Counted from the stretch's first letter, positions 33,408-42,485 are shown. The stretch: DNA of 48,791 nt from Gemmatimonadales bacterium (GCA_024278175.1 JAJRTS010000073.1:1-48791), one strand, 5' to 3'. The notes: generated from the letters alone by a model not told the origin. A program made the numbers and translations.

Positions 33408-35180
33408 CTAGTGGTTTTTCAGGCGCTCGAGAATATCGAGCAGGTCGAAAACGTTCAGGGCGCCGTCCTCGTTCAGGTCGTAGCGCGCCGGATCGTCACC
33501 CTCGGGCACCCCACGGGAAAGCGCCCTGAGCAGGGCCAGCAGGTCGAAAACATCGGTTTTGCCGTTAATGTCGAGGTCGGCGGAAATATCGGTGGCGGGC
33601 CTAGTGAACGAAAGAGGACTGGAGGTCACGGTCAGTTCATCCTGCTCGAATACCAGACTGCCGCTGAGCTGGTATACTTCCGGCGCGAACTCGACAACCA
33701 GGCTGTGGATGTCCGGTAACTCGGAGAACTGGTCAAAAGACACGGCCCGTATCATTTTAGCACCGGAACTTGACTGGCCCAGCACAACCGTATACGGACG
33801 GGCGCTACCATCCAGCCCCCGGTTAAGTACCCTGAACTTGACAGACCACTGTCGCGGCTTACCAGCCACCTGATCGACCCGCACCAGTTCAATCGTCGGC
33901 CAGAACCCGGCGGCGCGGGCCGCGGCGAAAAACGTGGGCAGCGCCTTGCCGGCGATCGGCTCTATCTCGCCCGCCGGGGGCCAGAAATTGAGGTAGGACT
34001 CCCCTATCTCGGCGGTCCAGGCGAATATCCGTCCGCCCAACGTGTCGCCGTATTCCCAGTCGGTGAGCTCACCGTTGGCCGTGTAGCCCAGCGCGCTGGT
34101 GGCGTTGCCGTAAGTGTAGCCGCTGCGGGCGGTAAGCAGCGCGCCAAGACGGTTGAACGTTGCCGAATCCGGGGTATCGGCCGGGGAATAGCTCCAGGGC
34201 TTGAGCAGGTAATTGCCGTAGGAATGGCAGTTGAGCGCCACCCGGAAATTATGCGCGGCCACCAGCTCGCGGAGAATCCTGGTTTCCGGTTCGCTGAACG
34301 CCGAGTCGCCACGGAAAGCGGGGCTTGACCACGCTCCGGAGCTACCGGCATTATCAAGGCCCCACATATAGCTAAAGTTGCGGTTAATGTCCACACCGTC
34401 GCTTTTGAGATCGTCATGGGTGCCGTTGCCGTCGTTATCCCGCGCGTTCTTGCGCCAGTAGCCGAACCCGCCGCCGCTCTCGTATTGCCGCCAGTTGATC
34501 TCGTAGCCATCGGGGTTGACCAGCGGCACAAAAAACATACGGCGGTTGTCCACCAGCCAGCGCACGGAGTCCACGTCGGCGTAGTTATCGGCCAGGAAGC
34601 GCAGAAAATAGAGCAGGGACATGGCGCCCATGCCCTCGCGGGCGTGGATCAGCGAGTTGAAAAAGACTTCCGGCGCCGCCCCGCTCGTGTCGCCGGAAAC
34701 CTCCACCATCCAGACCGGGCGACCCAGCAGGCTGGAGCCGATAACGGTCGTATCGCCGATCACCGAACCGCCCGCTCCGGCCCGGAGCGAATCCACGAAA
34801 GCGAGAACCTCCCCGGGGCTGAAATAGCCGCCCATGCTGCCGGAGGCGAAATCCCCCGCCGCTGCCAGGGATGTGGCCCAGTCGTTACGCTCGGCCACGG
34901 TCCGGCCGTAGTCGCTATCTAACACGAGCGCATCCAGACCGGCGTCCCGGATTGACTCCAGAGCGGATGGAGCGGTAATCAGCTCGAAACCCTCTGGGAT
35001 TTGGTTTATGTGCTCAAAACCGAGACTGTAAAGGATTTGCGCGGTTTGATCGCCGGGGGGTGAAACCCGGACGAGGCTCCAGCTAAGGTTGTTTTCAGCA
35101 GAATGCAACGGCAAGGCGGTCAGAGTGGCAGCCGCAAGCAGAAAGAGGGCCGCGCGCAGCCCTCCGGGAAGATTGCCCAT
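33408..35180 (-). CDS. Secreted M14 zinc carboxypeptidase with C-terminal dockerin-like domain
   Basis: A 590-residue exported protein with a signal peptide (about 1-28), an N-terminal prodomain-like region (about 30-110), and an M14 catalytic domain. Zinc ligands are H179 and E182 (HARE) and H319 (LNCHSYG). Substrate-site DINRNF (264-269) and catalytic E391 (TAEIGE) are present. A beta-sandwich of about 100 residues follows, then a dockerin-type pair of calcium loops at the C-terminus (DLDINGKTDVFDLLALLRAL, DLNEDGALNVFDLLDILERL). It probably cleaves C-terminal residues of peptides outside the cell. A run of ten G on the coding strand lies six bases before the ATG, in the ribosome-binding position. 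No cohesin is present. Confidence 0.93.
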   Translation of the reverse strand: MGNLPGGLRAALFLLAAATLTALPLHSAENNLSWSLVRVSPPGDQTAQILYSLGFEHINQIPEGFELITAPSALESIRDAGLDALVLDSDYGRTVAERNDWATSLAAAGDFASGSMGGYFSPGEVLAFVDSLRAGAGGSVIGDTTVIGSSLLGRPVWMVEVSGDTSGAAPEVFFNSLIHAREGMGAMSLLYFLRFLADNYADVDSVRWLVDNRRMFFVPLVNPDGYEINWRQYESGGGFGYWRKNARDNDGNGTHDDLKSDGVDINRNFSYMWGLDNAGSSGAWSSPAFRGDSAFSEPETRILRELVAAHNFRVALNCHSYGNYLLKPWSYSPADTPDSATFNRLGALLTARSGYTYGNATSALGYTANGELTDWEYGDTLGGRIFAWTAEIGESYLNFWPPAGEIEPIAGKALPTFFAAARAAGFWPTIELVRVDQVAGKPRQWSVKFRVLNRGLDGSARPYTVVLGQSSSGAKMIRAVSFDQFSELPDIHSLVVEFAPEVYQLSGSLVFEQDELTVTSSPLSFTRPATDISADLDINGKTDVFDLLALLRALSRGVPEGDDPARYDLNEDGALNVFDLLDILERLKNH

Positions 35181-35186
35181 CTAAAG

Positions 35187-35196
35187 CCCCCCCCCC
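35187..35196 (-). promoter_or_regulatory. G10 tract in the ribosome-binding region of the M14 carboxypeptidase
   Basis: On the coding strand ten consecutive G end six bases before the ATG at 35180, so they serve as, or set the position of, the Shine-Dalgarno sequence. Long homopolymers at this spot can alter translation when they change length. Length variation in the population is not visible from one sequence. Confidence 0.5.
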
Positions 35197-35203
35197 GGCA
35201 GAC

Positions 35204-35776
35204 TTAACGTTTGATCCCGGAACCGACAATGAAAGAATCCGGGTATCCACTCCTGCGCAATATATTGAGCAGGCTTTCCGCCTCCTCGCGGGAGGCGCAG
35301 TCGCCGGCCTGTACTTTCCAGTACGGGGAGTAGAAGCGGACATAGACCGGGTAACGCGCGCCGAACGCGGTGCGCGCCTTATCGGCCAGTTGCTGCGCCC
35401 CCTCCATCTCGGCAAACGCGCCCAACTGGATCCTGTAGCCCATGATCACACCGGCGGGCGCCTGGCCTAGAGTATCGTCCGCAGCGGTTTCAGCCGGATT
35501 AGCCGCAGGCACGGGCGGAGGCTCATCGGCGGCCACGGGCGGCGCGGTGTACGGCCGGGATTTTTTTCCGTGCCTGAGGGCGCTGGAATCGACAAACTCC
35601 TCGTAGACTCCGGCCTTGACCGCCTGCTCGTTGGTATCGAACACGCGCTCGTTCCTGTCCTTTTGCTCGATCCGCACGGGAGAGCTGCTGGAGCGGTAAC
35701 GCGAGCACGAGGCGAATGTAAGGGCCAGCACAAGCAAAAAAAATAGCACGTAAAGTGATTTTACGGCGGAGATCAA
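35204..35776 (-). CDS. SPOR-domain lipoprotein
   Basis: A 190-residue protein with a lipoprotein-like signal ending at Cys 24 (TFASCS), a low-complexity, Pro-rich linker (about 60-110), and a C-terminal SPOR domain (about 111-185) with GYRIQLGAFAEMEGAQQLA, YPVYVRFYSPYWKVQAGD and REEAESLLNILRRSGY. SPOR domains bind denuded peptidoglycan glycan strands at division sites, so a septal envelope role is likely. It is on the minus strand between the amidohydrolase and the M14 gene. The lipobox residue at -3 is Phe, a slightly unusual choice, so the lipid anchor is probable rather than certain. Confidence 0.85.
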   Translation of the reverse strand: MISAVKSLYVLFFLLVLALTFASCSRYRSSSSPVRIEQKDRNERVFDTNEQAVKAGVYEEFVDSSALRHGKKSRPYTAPPVAADEPPPVPAANPAETAADDTLGQAPAGVIMGYRIQLGAFAEMEGAQQLADKARTAFGARYPVYVRFYSPYWKVQAGDCASREEAESLLNILRRSGYPDSFIVGSGIKR

Positions 35777-35879
35777 CGGTCCTCCGTAAGCATAAGAGAA
35801 ATGATGTTGTGTTGAAAAAAAAGCTGATACTTGAACTTATCTCCACACCGTCAGGCTGTCAAGCGGGGCGGGGAAAAGT

Positions 35880-36755
35880 TCACTCGTCCTCGGGATTTTT
35901 GGCCGCCTGCTGCCGCACCGCGTCCATCATCGCCCGCCAGTGTCCGCGCAGGAACTCCGGGGACCGGGCGGACTGCCTTGCATAAAAACCAGTGGCCTTG
36001 TCGATATCCAGCACGGCGGTGATCAGGGTTTCCTCGTAGTAACCGGCCCCGGCCAGGGGAATCCCCGTGCAGTCGCGGATAAAACTCTGGCCGCTGGAGC
36101 TCTGCCGGCCGTCGGGAGACTGCCCCACCGTGTTGGCCACCACGTGATGGACATAGCTTTTGGGTCCGGCGGCCTGCTGGGCGCGGCCGGAGACGCGCTT
36201 CCAGGCCACGGCTTCGATATGCTCACTGCTGCACGAGGGCTGGAAAAACACCCTGGCTCCCAGCATCGCCGGGACCCGGAACAACTCCGGGTGACGGCCG
36301 TCACGGCAGATAGAAAGCGTGCACTGGATCCCGTCGATCTCGAAAAGCGCCACCTTGTTACCGGGTGAGCAGTATTTTTGCTCATCATCGCCCGCCATTT
36401 GTACTTTGGCATATTCGTAGGTAACCGAGCCGGTGGGATTGATCACATGGGCCAGATTGAGGTGCGTGTCCTTCCACTTGCGGATACTGCCGGCGATCAC
36501 CCAGATTTTTTCCCGGGCGGCCAGGCGGCAGACCTCGCTGAGCGCATCGAGCACGGTTTCCCTGCCGAGGGTGACCACGTAGGGAAAGTAGTAGCCGGTG
36601 ATACTGGCCTCCGGCAGCAGCAGCACCCGGCTGCCCTCGCGCGATGCCAGCCCGATATACTTTTCGGTTTCTTCCATGTTGCGCTCCAGCGAGCGCGCCC
36701 AGTGCATCTGGGCCGCCGAGACCTGGAGGATTTTTACCTGTTCCCGTTCACTCAT
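35880..36755 (-). CDS. Carbon-nitrogen hydrolase (nitrilase superfamily)
   Basis: Hydrolyses a non-peptide C-N bond in an amide or carbamoyl compound; the substrate is not known. The ATG at 36755 is chosen because AAGGAG precedes it. An upstream ATG at 36809 adds 18 charged residues with no support. The 291-residue protein shows the catalytic Glu in LLLPEASITGYYFPY, Lys in YAKVQM and nucleophile Cys in TLSICRDGRHPELFR. The Glu-Lys-Cys set is complete. An unusual FFQPSCSSEHIEAVAWKR follows. It lies directly upstream of the SPOR gene and downstream of the URO-D-type gene on the same strand, with which it may act. Confidence 0.85.
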   Translation of the reverse strand: MSEREQVKILQVSAAQMHWARSLERNMEETEKYIGLASREGSRVLLLPEASITGYYFPYVVTLGRETVLDALSEVCRLAAREKIWVIAGSIRKWKDTHLNLAHVINPTGSVTYEYAKVQMAGDDEQKYCSPGNKVALFEIDGIQCTLSICRDGRHPELFRVPAMLGARVFFQPSCSSEHIEAVAWKRVSGRAQQAAGPKSYVHHVVANTVGQSPDGRQSSSGQSFIRDCTGIPLAGAGYYEETLITAVLDIDKATGFYARQSARSPEFLRGHWRAMMDAVRQQAAKNPEDE

Positions 36756-36844
36756 TTGTTGCTCCTTCGATTGTTTTCGATGGTTATCCTGTTCCCACCT
36801 AAGTCCCAAGCATAATCAGGGCACGCGGCTTACCCCATACCGTC

Positions 36845-37975
36845 TCATACATCCCGGTACATAAGCCACGCATCCCGGTATCTTCGCAGAGTGTCCCAAC
36901 TGGTCAGGATCGAGGTGTTGCAGCTCATGCTGAAGATAAACCGCTCGAACGGCCGCATCCTGGCGAACAGCGTTTTCACATACTCGTCGGCCCGGGCCTG
37001 GGTCACCTCGCCCTCAAGTTGCAACGCGCTCAGGCCCCCCGCAGCGATAAAGCGTTCCCCGGCCCCGCGCGCCTCGGCCAGTTCCACATCCCCCAGCGGC
37101 GGGAAAGCGATCCCCTCCAGACCGTCCACCCCGCAGTCGATCACCCGCCCCAGGATACTCTGCTGCCGGCCGCAGGCATGGATAAAAAACGCCGCGCCGC
37201 CCTGGTGGCAAATCCCGGCCGCCCGGCGGTAGAAGTCCGCGCAATTGCGGTCGAACATGTCTGGACTGTAGAACAGGCTGTCCAGGTTGTCCATGCTGCA
37301 GACCGCCCTGGCCCCGGCGGCCACGACCTGTTCGATCAGCCCCAGCGCTTTGGCGGCGTAGATTTCCATCAGCTCCATCATCTCCGCCTCGTGGTCGAAC
37401 AGGAGGTAGATCGAGTTATCGGCGCGGGCGATAAAGTGGAGCTGTTTGAGCGGGCAGGTGGTCTCTCCCACCATCACTACCCCGGCATCGCCCACCTCTC
37501 GCTCCAGCTCCCTGAACGAGGACTCGTCGAACACCAGCTCCATATCTTCGAACAGGGCTTTAAGCGCCGGAAATTCACGGTCATAATCCTTGAACAGGAA
37601 CTCCTCCTGGACCAGGGTACAGCCCTCGCGCTCGAACCTGAATTTTTCGCTAATATCACCATTTTGAGTTCTGTATCTTATTGTGCGCAAATCACCTTCG
37701 CGCTTTTCCTCAACCTGTACTTGATCATAGCACGCGCTGGAGTGTCCACCGATCCACTGGGTACGGGCATCGGTAAGCAGGTTGCGGCTGAACAGATCTG
37801 CCCCCAGCTTGCGAATCACCTCAAGCTGGGTAGTGCAATCGCCGATCTCCGGATGCAGTTTGCCGTGGAGCTTGTGGTACTCGAACCATTGCCAGATGTT
37901 CGGCGCGAACACGGCCCGCTCCGGCGCTCGGCGCTCCAGCACGGCCAGCACATTTTCTTTTGGTGTGATTGCCAT
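36845..37975 (-). CDS. URO-D-superfamily protein, probable corrinoid- or zinc-dependent methyltransferase
   Basis: A 376-residue protein of the uroporphyrinogen-decarboxylase fold. It lacks the tetrapyrrole-pathway context and has the zinc-methyltransferase hallmarks: HACGRQ (His-X-Cys, about residues 267-272) and a C-terminal Cys in FSMSCNTSILTSWD. MtaA/MtbA-type relatives transfer methyl groups between corrinoid proteins and thiols. The N-terminal VFAPNIWQWFEYHK resembles that group rather than HemE. Substrate unknown. It precedes the nitrilase-family gene by about 90 bases, and both are minus strand, so a shared catabolic step is possible. A terminator at 38061-38091 separates it from the ABC operon. 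Confidence 0.8.
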   Translation of the reverse strand: MAITPKENVLAVLERRAPERAVFAPNIWQWFEYHKLHGKLHPEIGDCTTQLEVIRKLGADLFSRNLLTDARTQWIGGHSSACYDQVQVEEKREGDLRTIRYRTQNGDISEKFRFEREGCTLVQEEFLFKDYDREFPALKALFEDMELVFDESSFRELEREVGDAGVVMVGETTCPLKQLHFIARADNSIYLLFDHEAEMMELMEIYAAKALGLIEQVVAAGARAVCSMDNLDSLFYSPDMFDRNCADFYRRAAGICHQGGAAFFIHACGRQQSILGRVIDCGVDGLEGIAFPPLGDVELAEARGAGERFIAAGGLSALQLEGEVTQARADEYVKTLFARMRPFERFIFSMSCNTSILTSWDTLRRYRDAWLMYRDV

Positions 37976-38060
37976 CTCAAGATTGTCCTTGTAACCATGA
38001 TGGTATTTTTTCTGTGGTGAGCGGATACAAATTCGCGGAATGAGCCGGAGAGTTCAAGTA

Positions 38061-38091
38061 AAAAAAAGCCGCCCCTGATCCAAGGGGCGGC
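38061..38091 (-). terminator. Intrinsic terminator of the ABC efflux operon
   Basis: GCCGCCCCT (38068-38076) pairs with AGGGGCGGC (38083-38091) around a 6-base loop. On the minus strand the stem is followed by seven T (38061-38067 as A on the plus strand). It lies just past the stop of the ATP-binding protein gene. Confidence 0.85.
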
Positions 38092-38122
38092 CCGCCCGGG
38101 GCATATTAACCGGATTTGGCGC

Positions 38123-38821
38123 TTAACGCGCGGCCCGGTTGCTATCGCCCTTGCGAATATCCGTGTCAATCCGGCCATCGAGCAGAGTGATCACCCGCTT
38201 GCAGTGTCCGGCCACGTTCTTGTCATGAGTGACCACAATCAGGGTTTTACCGCGCTTGTGAAGGTTCTCGAACAGGGCGACAATCTCCTCGCCGGACTTG
38301 CTGTCCAGGTTGCCCGTGGGCTCATCGGCCAGGATAATATCCGGGTCGTTGGCCAGGGCGCGGGCCATTGCAACCCGCTGCCGCTGTCCACCGGAAAGCT
38401 CTGCCGGGCGATGTTTCACCCGGTCGCCCAGCCCCACCAGTTCCAGCATCTCGATAGCCCTGCGCCTGCGCTCGACGGTGGGCGTTCTGGCGTAAATCAG
38501 CGGCAGTTCCACATTTTCCTGGGCGGTGGCGTAGCCCAGCAGGTTGAAATTCTGGAACACAAACCCGATCTTGCGGTTACGCACCGCCGCCAGTTGCGTG
38601 CGGTTCATCTCGCTCACCAGTTCGCCATCCAGTCTGTAGCTGCCACTGCTGGGAGTATCCAGGCAGCCCAGCAGGTTCATCAGCGTGCTTTTGCCGCTGC
38701 CCGAGGGCCCCAGCACGGCCAGCATCTCTCCCGCGCCGATCTCAAGCGAGACTCCATCGAGTGCGAGCACTTTAATCGCGCCCATATCGTATTGCTTGCC
38801 CACATTTTCCAGAACTATCAC
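38123..38821 (-). CDS. MacB/LolD-type ABC transporter ATP-binding protein
   Basis: A 232-residue ATPase with all motifs intact: Walker [11 protein letters not shown]-loop VFQNFNLLG, signature LSGGQRQR, Walker [13 protein letters not shown] and H-loop VVTHD. It belongs to the LolD/MacB family, which powers lipoprotein release or efflux through FtsX-type permeases. It is the last gene of the minus-strand operon adaptor, permease, permease, ATPase and is followed by an intrinsic terminator. Substrate not evident. Confidence 0.95.
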   Translation of the reverse strand: MIVLENVGKQYDMGAIKVLALDGVSLEIGAGEMLAVLGPSGSGKSTLMNLLGCLDTPSSGSYRLDGELVSEMNRTQLAAVRNRKIGFVFQNFNLLGYATAQENVELPLIYARTPTVERRRRAIEMLELVGLGDRVKHRPAELSGGQRQRVAMARALANDPDIILADEPTGNLDSKSGEEIVALFENLHKRGKTLIVVTHDKNVAGHCKRVITLLDGRIDTDIRKGDSNRAAR

Positions 38822-38834
38822 TTGCTCCTCCGGC

Positions 38835-40076
38835 TCATTCGTACCTAAGGGCTTCCACCGGGTCCACCATGCTGGCTTTCCGCGCGGGGAACACGCCGGT
38901 CAGCAGACCGATAAAGGTGAGGATTGTCGAGCTGATCAGCGCCAGCAGCGGGCTGTACACCGGTCTGCCGATAAAATTCATCACTTCGTTCTCGATCGGC
39001 AGCGCCCAGACAATGGCGATCATGCCCTTGCCCAGGGCAATCCCCAGCGCACCGCCGATCCCGACAGTGAGCAGGGCTTCGAGCACGAACTGGGAGATTA
39101 TGTAGACGGGCCTGGCGCCGACAGCCATCTTGATCCCGATCTCACGGGTGCGCTCCTTGACCGTTACGTACATGATATTGGCCACGCCGATCCCGGCGAT
39201 TATCAGTGTCAGGCCGCCGATTATGCCCATGAATATCTGGATCCCGCGCAGGATTTTCCCCTGTGTTTCCACCGATTTGATGGTATCCCAGAAATTGGCG
39301 ATCGAATCATCCCCTGGGTCACATTTGTAACGGGAGGCCAGGAACTTGCGGAACGCGTCCTGGGCCTGCTCGGAGCGTTTACGGTCCACGGGCCTGAACA
39401 CCGCGTTGTTGGGATATTTCTGGTTGAACATCGTGCTGTAGGTAGAAGCCGGAATGGAGCAGCGATTCTCGTCCATCCCGCTGTAGGAGTTGGTCTGCAT
39501 TTTCTTTTTCATCACCCCGATCACGGTGAACGGGATGTCGCTCACTTTTATCTGCCGGCCCACCGGGTTGACGCCGGAGCCGAAAAACTTGTCCCGGACC
39601 GCGTTGCCGATAAAGATTACGCGGCGTTTGCGCTTGAGGTCCATCTCGTTGATAAACCTGCCGCCGGCCTCGGGGACCATGCTCCGCATTTCTCCCCAGC
39701 ATGGAAGTACGCCGGTGATCCGCGTATCCATGTTGTGACCGTTATCCTTGATCGTTTCCGACCACCTGATAAATTCCGGACTGATTTCTTCGATCAACGG
39801 AACCTGCCCGGCAATCCGGTTCAGGTCCTCGGTGGTAAACCTGATTCTGCGGCCCACCGGGAAACCGGCGTACGCTTTGGATGTCTGACCGGGCCAGACC
39901 ACCACGATATCCTTACCCATCGAGAGCAGCCCCCGCTGCAGCTCGCGGTAGAGGCCCTCGCCCACCGAGAGCATCAGAATGATATTAGCCATGCCCCAGC
40001 AGACACCGAGCATGGTGAGCACCATCCGCAGCTTTTCTTTTTTCAGTTCGTGATAATATTCCAGTATCGCGTGCAT
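38835..40076 (-). CDS. MacB/FtsX-type ABC permease (second of a tandem pair)
   Basis: A 413-residue protein with one N-terminal transmembrane helix (near 20-40), a roughly 230-residue periplasmic domain, and three C-terminal helices, as in MacB permeases (GGLTLIIAGIGVANIMYVTV, TREIGIKMAVGARPVYI, then two more). It starts one base after the stop of the first permease and runs straight into the ATPase gene 13 bases later. It has no ATPase domain of its own. The pair probably forms a heterodimer or two related channels served by one ATPase. Confidence 0.93.
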   Translation of the reverse strand: MHAILEYYHELKKEKLRMVLTMLGVCWGMANIILMLSVGEGLYRELQRGLLSMGKDIVVVWPGQTSKAYAGFPVGRRIRFTTEDLNRIAGQVPLIEEISPEFIRWSETIKDNGHNMDTRITGVLPCWGEMRSMVPEAGGRFINEMDLKRKRRVIFIGNAVRDKFFGSGVNPVGRQIKVSDIPFTVIGVMKKKMQTNSYSGMDENRCSIPASTYSTMFNQKYPNNAVFRPVDRKRSEQAQDAFRKFLASRYKCDPGDDSIANFWDTIKSVETQGKILRGIQIFMGIIGGLTLIIAGIGVANIMYVTVKERTREIGIKMAVGARPVYIISQFVLEALLTVGIGGALGIALGKGMIAIVWALPIENEVMNFIGRPVYSPLLALISSTILTFIGLLTGVFPARKASMVDPVEALRYE

Positions 40077-40077
40077 G

Positions 40078-41328
40078 TTAAAACTCCAGGGCCTGAACCG
40101 GGTCCGTGGAGGCAGCCCGTCGCGCCGGCGCCCAGCCGGCGGCGAAACCGACCAGCCCCAGCGTGATCAGCGCACAGGACGCCACCAGCGGATTGATCTC
40201 GGGTTTCCCGACATACTCGTGGATATTTTCAAACAACGGGCTTTGGACAATCGAGACCACGCCATAACTGATAGCGAATCCTGAGACGGCGCCAATCGCG
40301 ACGATAAAAAAGGTCTCGGTCATGAACTGCAGCAAAATGGTATTCGGCGTTGCGCCCAGGGCTGTCTTGATCCCGATTTCCTTCCTGCGCTCACGAACCA
40401 CCACGTACATGATATTGGCCACGCCGATTCCGCCAACCAGCAGAGTGAGCAGTCCGCCGATACCCATGAATATCTGGAAACCCAGGAAAAAATAGAAGAA
40501 AAACTGCTGGCCTTCGGTGGTGTCCCACATCCAGAGCGCTTGCTCGTCGGTGGGGTCGAACTTGTACTTGCGGCCCAGTACGCTGTAAATTTCCTTGCGC
40601 ATCCGGGGCGTGTCCACCGCCCGCTTCGCCCGGCAGATAAAGCGATTGACATATATTCTGCCGCTGAAAATCTCACTGTAGGTGGAAAATGGAATGAACG
40701 CGCTGCCCCTGTCGCGGCCCATGTACGCGCTGTTCTGCGTTTTTTCGATCATCACACCGACAACCTTGAACGGAATGCTGTTCATCAGAATAATCTTGCC
40801 CACCGCATCGCTGCCCTCACCGAACAACTGGTCGCGCAGCTCGTCGCCAATAAAGACAACCCGGCGCTTCATTTTAGAATCCGGTTCATTGAGGAATCTG
40901 CCGCCGGCGGCAGGCCACAGATTTCGCACCGGTCCGTAGCCGGGATAAATACCAGCCACGTTGACCATTCGCTTGTTCCGTCCACGGGTCAGATGCACCT
41001 GGCGATTGTTCTCCGGGCTGATAAAGTCCATGTAGGGGATTCGCTCCCGAAGCAGATTGGCGTCGTCCTCACGCAGCCCGATCCAGCGTCCCTTGCCCAA
41101 CCCCCGGAAAGCCTTGGTAGTCCTGCGGCCGCCGAAAATTACGATATTGCTGCCCATCCCCCTCATCCCCTTCATCACTTCTTTCTCCAGACCCTGGCCG
41201 AATCCCAGCAACAGGATCACCGCCACAGTGCCCCAGGTGATCCCGAACACGGTGAAAAAGGTGCGCAGTTTCTGCCGTCGCATATCCTGAACGAACTGGC
41301 CGATTAGCTGGAAAAAGTAGGCTATCAT
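40078..41328 (-). CDS. MacB/FtsX-type ABC permease (first of a tandem pair)
   Basis: A 416-residue permease of the same architecture: N-terminal helix (near 20-45, VFGITWGTVAVILLLGFGQG), periplasmic domain with PAAGGRFLNEPD, and C-terminal helices with LLTLLVGGIGVANIMYVVVR and RKEIGIKTALGATPNTILL. It is clearly homologous to its neighbour at 38835-40076, so the two arose by duplication. It follows the efflux adaptor gene (gap 68 bases). Confidence 0.93.
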   Translation of the reverse strand: MIAYFFQLIGQFVQDMRRQKLRTFFTVFGITWGTVAVILLLGFGQGLEKEVMKGMRGMGSNIVIFGGRRTTKAFRGLGKGRWIGLREDDANLLRERIPYMDFISPENNRQVHLTRGRNKRMVNVAGIYPGYGPVRNLWPAAGGRFLNEPDSKMKRRVVFIGDELRDQLFGEGSDAVGKIILMNSIPFKVVGVMIEKTQNSAYMGRDRGSAFIPFSTYSEIFSGRIYVNRFICRAKRAVDTPRMRKEIYSVLGRKYKFDPTDEQALWMWDTTEGQQFFFYFFLGFQIFMGIGGLLTLLVGGIGVANIMYVVVRERRKEIGIKTALGATPNTILLQFMTETFFIVAIGAVSGFAISYGVVSIVQSPLFENIHEYVGKPEINPLVASCALITLGLVGFAAGWAPARRAASTDPVQALEF

Positions 41329-41396
41329 CTACCATCCACAACTTTAAATGACCGGATATATAATCATAAAACTAAAGGGGTTAGACATACTTATCA

Positions 41397-42485
41397 TCAG
41401 TTCTCATCCACGTCTTTCGGCGGCTCCTCCACCACGCTGTCGCCCACTGCCAGGCCGCCTGTTACCTCCAGGGTCAGCCCGTCGGAGAGCCCCACCTCTA
41501 TAGGATGGTCGATCAGGCTGTCGGCCTCGTCAGGAATTTTTACAAAGGATGAGTCGTTGCGGAAAGTGACAAGCCGCTCCGGCAGCGTGGGCACGTCCTC
41601 CTTGCTGCGGATCACGATATCCGCGTTGGCGCTGTAGCCGGCGCGAAGGGCCACTCCGGCCTGGTCGGTGATCCTGATCTTGATGTCGAAAACGATGGCG
41701 TTATCCTTGTCGCGGCTCTTGGGGCTGATGAAATAAAGCTCGCCGAAGAGGATGTCCGACGGCAGCGCGCCGATATGAATCGCGGCCGTCATGCCCTCGC
41801 GCAGCTTGCCCACGTCGATCTCGTCCACCGTGCCGGTAAAGATCAGGTTATTCATATCGGCCAGCTTCATCAGCTCCGTGCCCGGCTGGTAGCTGGTAAG
41901 CGGAACCACCGGGTCGCCGCGGTTTACCAGCCGCTCCAGAATCATCCCGTCGATAGGCGAGCGGATCAGGGTCTCCACCTGCCTGCCGCCGATCCTGCTC
42001 CTGCCCTTCTCGGTCAACTCCAGACGCTCGCGCGCCTGCTTCTCGCGAAGTTCGGTTTCCTGGTACGTTTTCTCCAGGTTTTCAAAATCCTGCTGGCTCA
42101 TCAGGTCGCCGTCTCTCAGCTCGCGGGCACGCTCCAGGTCACGCAGGGCCTTGTCGCGGTTGAGTTGAGCCATTTCGAGATCGCGCCTGACCTTGGCCAG
42201 CTCCAAAGGAGTAGGCTCGGGCTTGACCACCAGCAGCGGTTCACCCTTGCCGACCACCTCGCCCACTTCCTTGTGGATTATATCCACTATACCCGATACC
42301 TGGCTTTTTACCACGATCTCGTAGTCCGGGTCGATCTTGCCGATCGCCAGCGCCTTTTCCACGATGGTTCCCTGTTCAACCGCGACCCGCTTGAACCGCT
42401 CCTGAGAGTCGCCGCTTTTTGCGCGCAGGTAGAATATCCCTCCCGCTACAACGACAACCAGCACGATAACGACCAGTTTTTTCAT
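41397..42485 (-). CDS. HlyD/MacA-type periplasmic adaptor of the ABC efflux system
   Basis: The ATG at 42485 starts a clean N-terminal anchor (MKKLVVIVLVVVVAGGIFYL). The ATG at 42530 adds 15 residues that break it. The protein of about 362 residues has a lipoyl/barrel-sandwich half (VVKSQVSGIVDIIHKEVGEV), a long coiled-coil hairpin (about 100-170, rich in E, R, L, K), the second lipoyl half (LIRSPIDGMILERLVNRGD), and beta-barrel and proximal domains. It would link the two permeases to an outer-membrane channel. No TolC-type gene is in the window. It is first in the minus-strand operon and divergent from lgt. Confidence 0.93.
   Translation of the reverse strand: MKKLVVIVLVVVVAGGIFYLRAKSGDSQERFKRVAVEQGTIVEKALAIGKIDPDYEIVVKSQVSGIVDIIHKEVGEVVGKGEPLLVVKPEPTPLELAKVRRDLEMAQLNRDKALRDLERARELRDGDLMSQQDFENLEKTYQETELREKQARERLELTEKGRSRIGGRQVETLIRSPIDGMILERLVNRGDPVVPLTSYQPGTELMKLADMNNLIFTGTVDEIDVGKLREGMTAAIHIGALPSDILFGELYFISPKSRDKDNAIVFDIKIRITDQAGVALRAGYSANADIVIRSKEDVPTLPERLVTFRNDSSFVKIPDEADSLIDHPIEVGLSDGLTLEVTGGLAVGDSVVEEPPKDVDEN

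Noticed and set aside
33272-33529. Plus-strand 85-codon frame with an AGGGGAG ribosome-binding-like sequence
   Set aside because: Only the first half lies outside the antisense of the M14 dockerin, nothing in it is recognisable, and its composition becomes that of the shadow strand.
18977-35180. Cellulosome cluster
   Set aside because: There are dockerins but no cohesin, scaffoldin or cellulase in the window.
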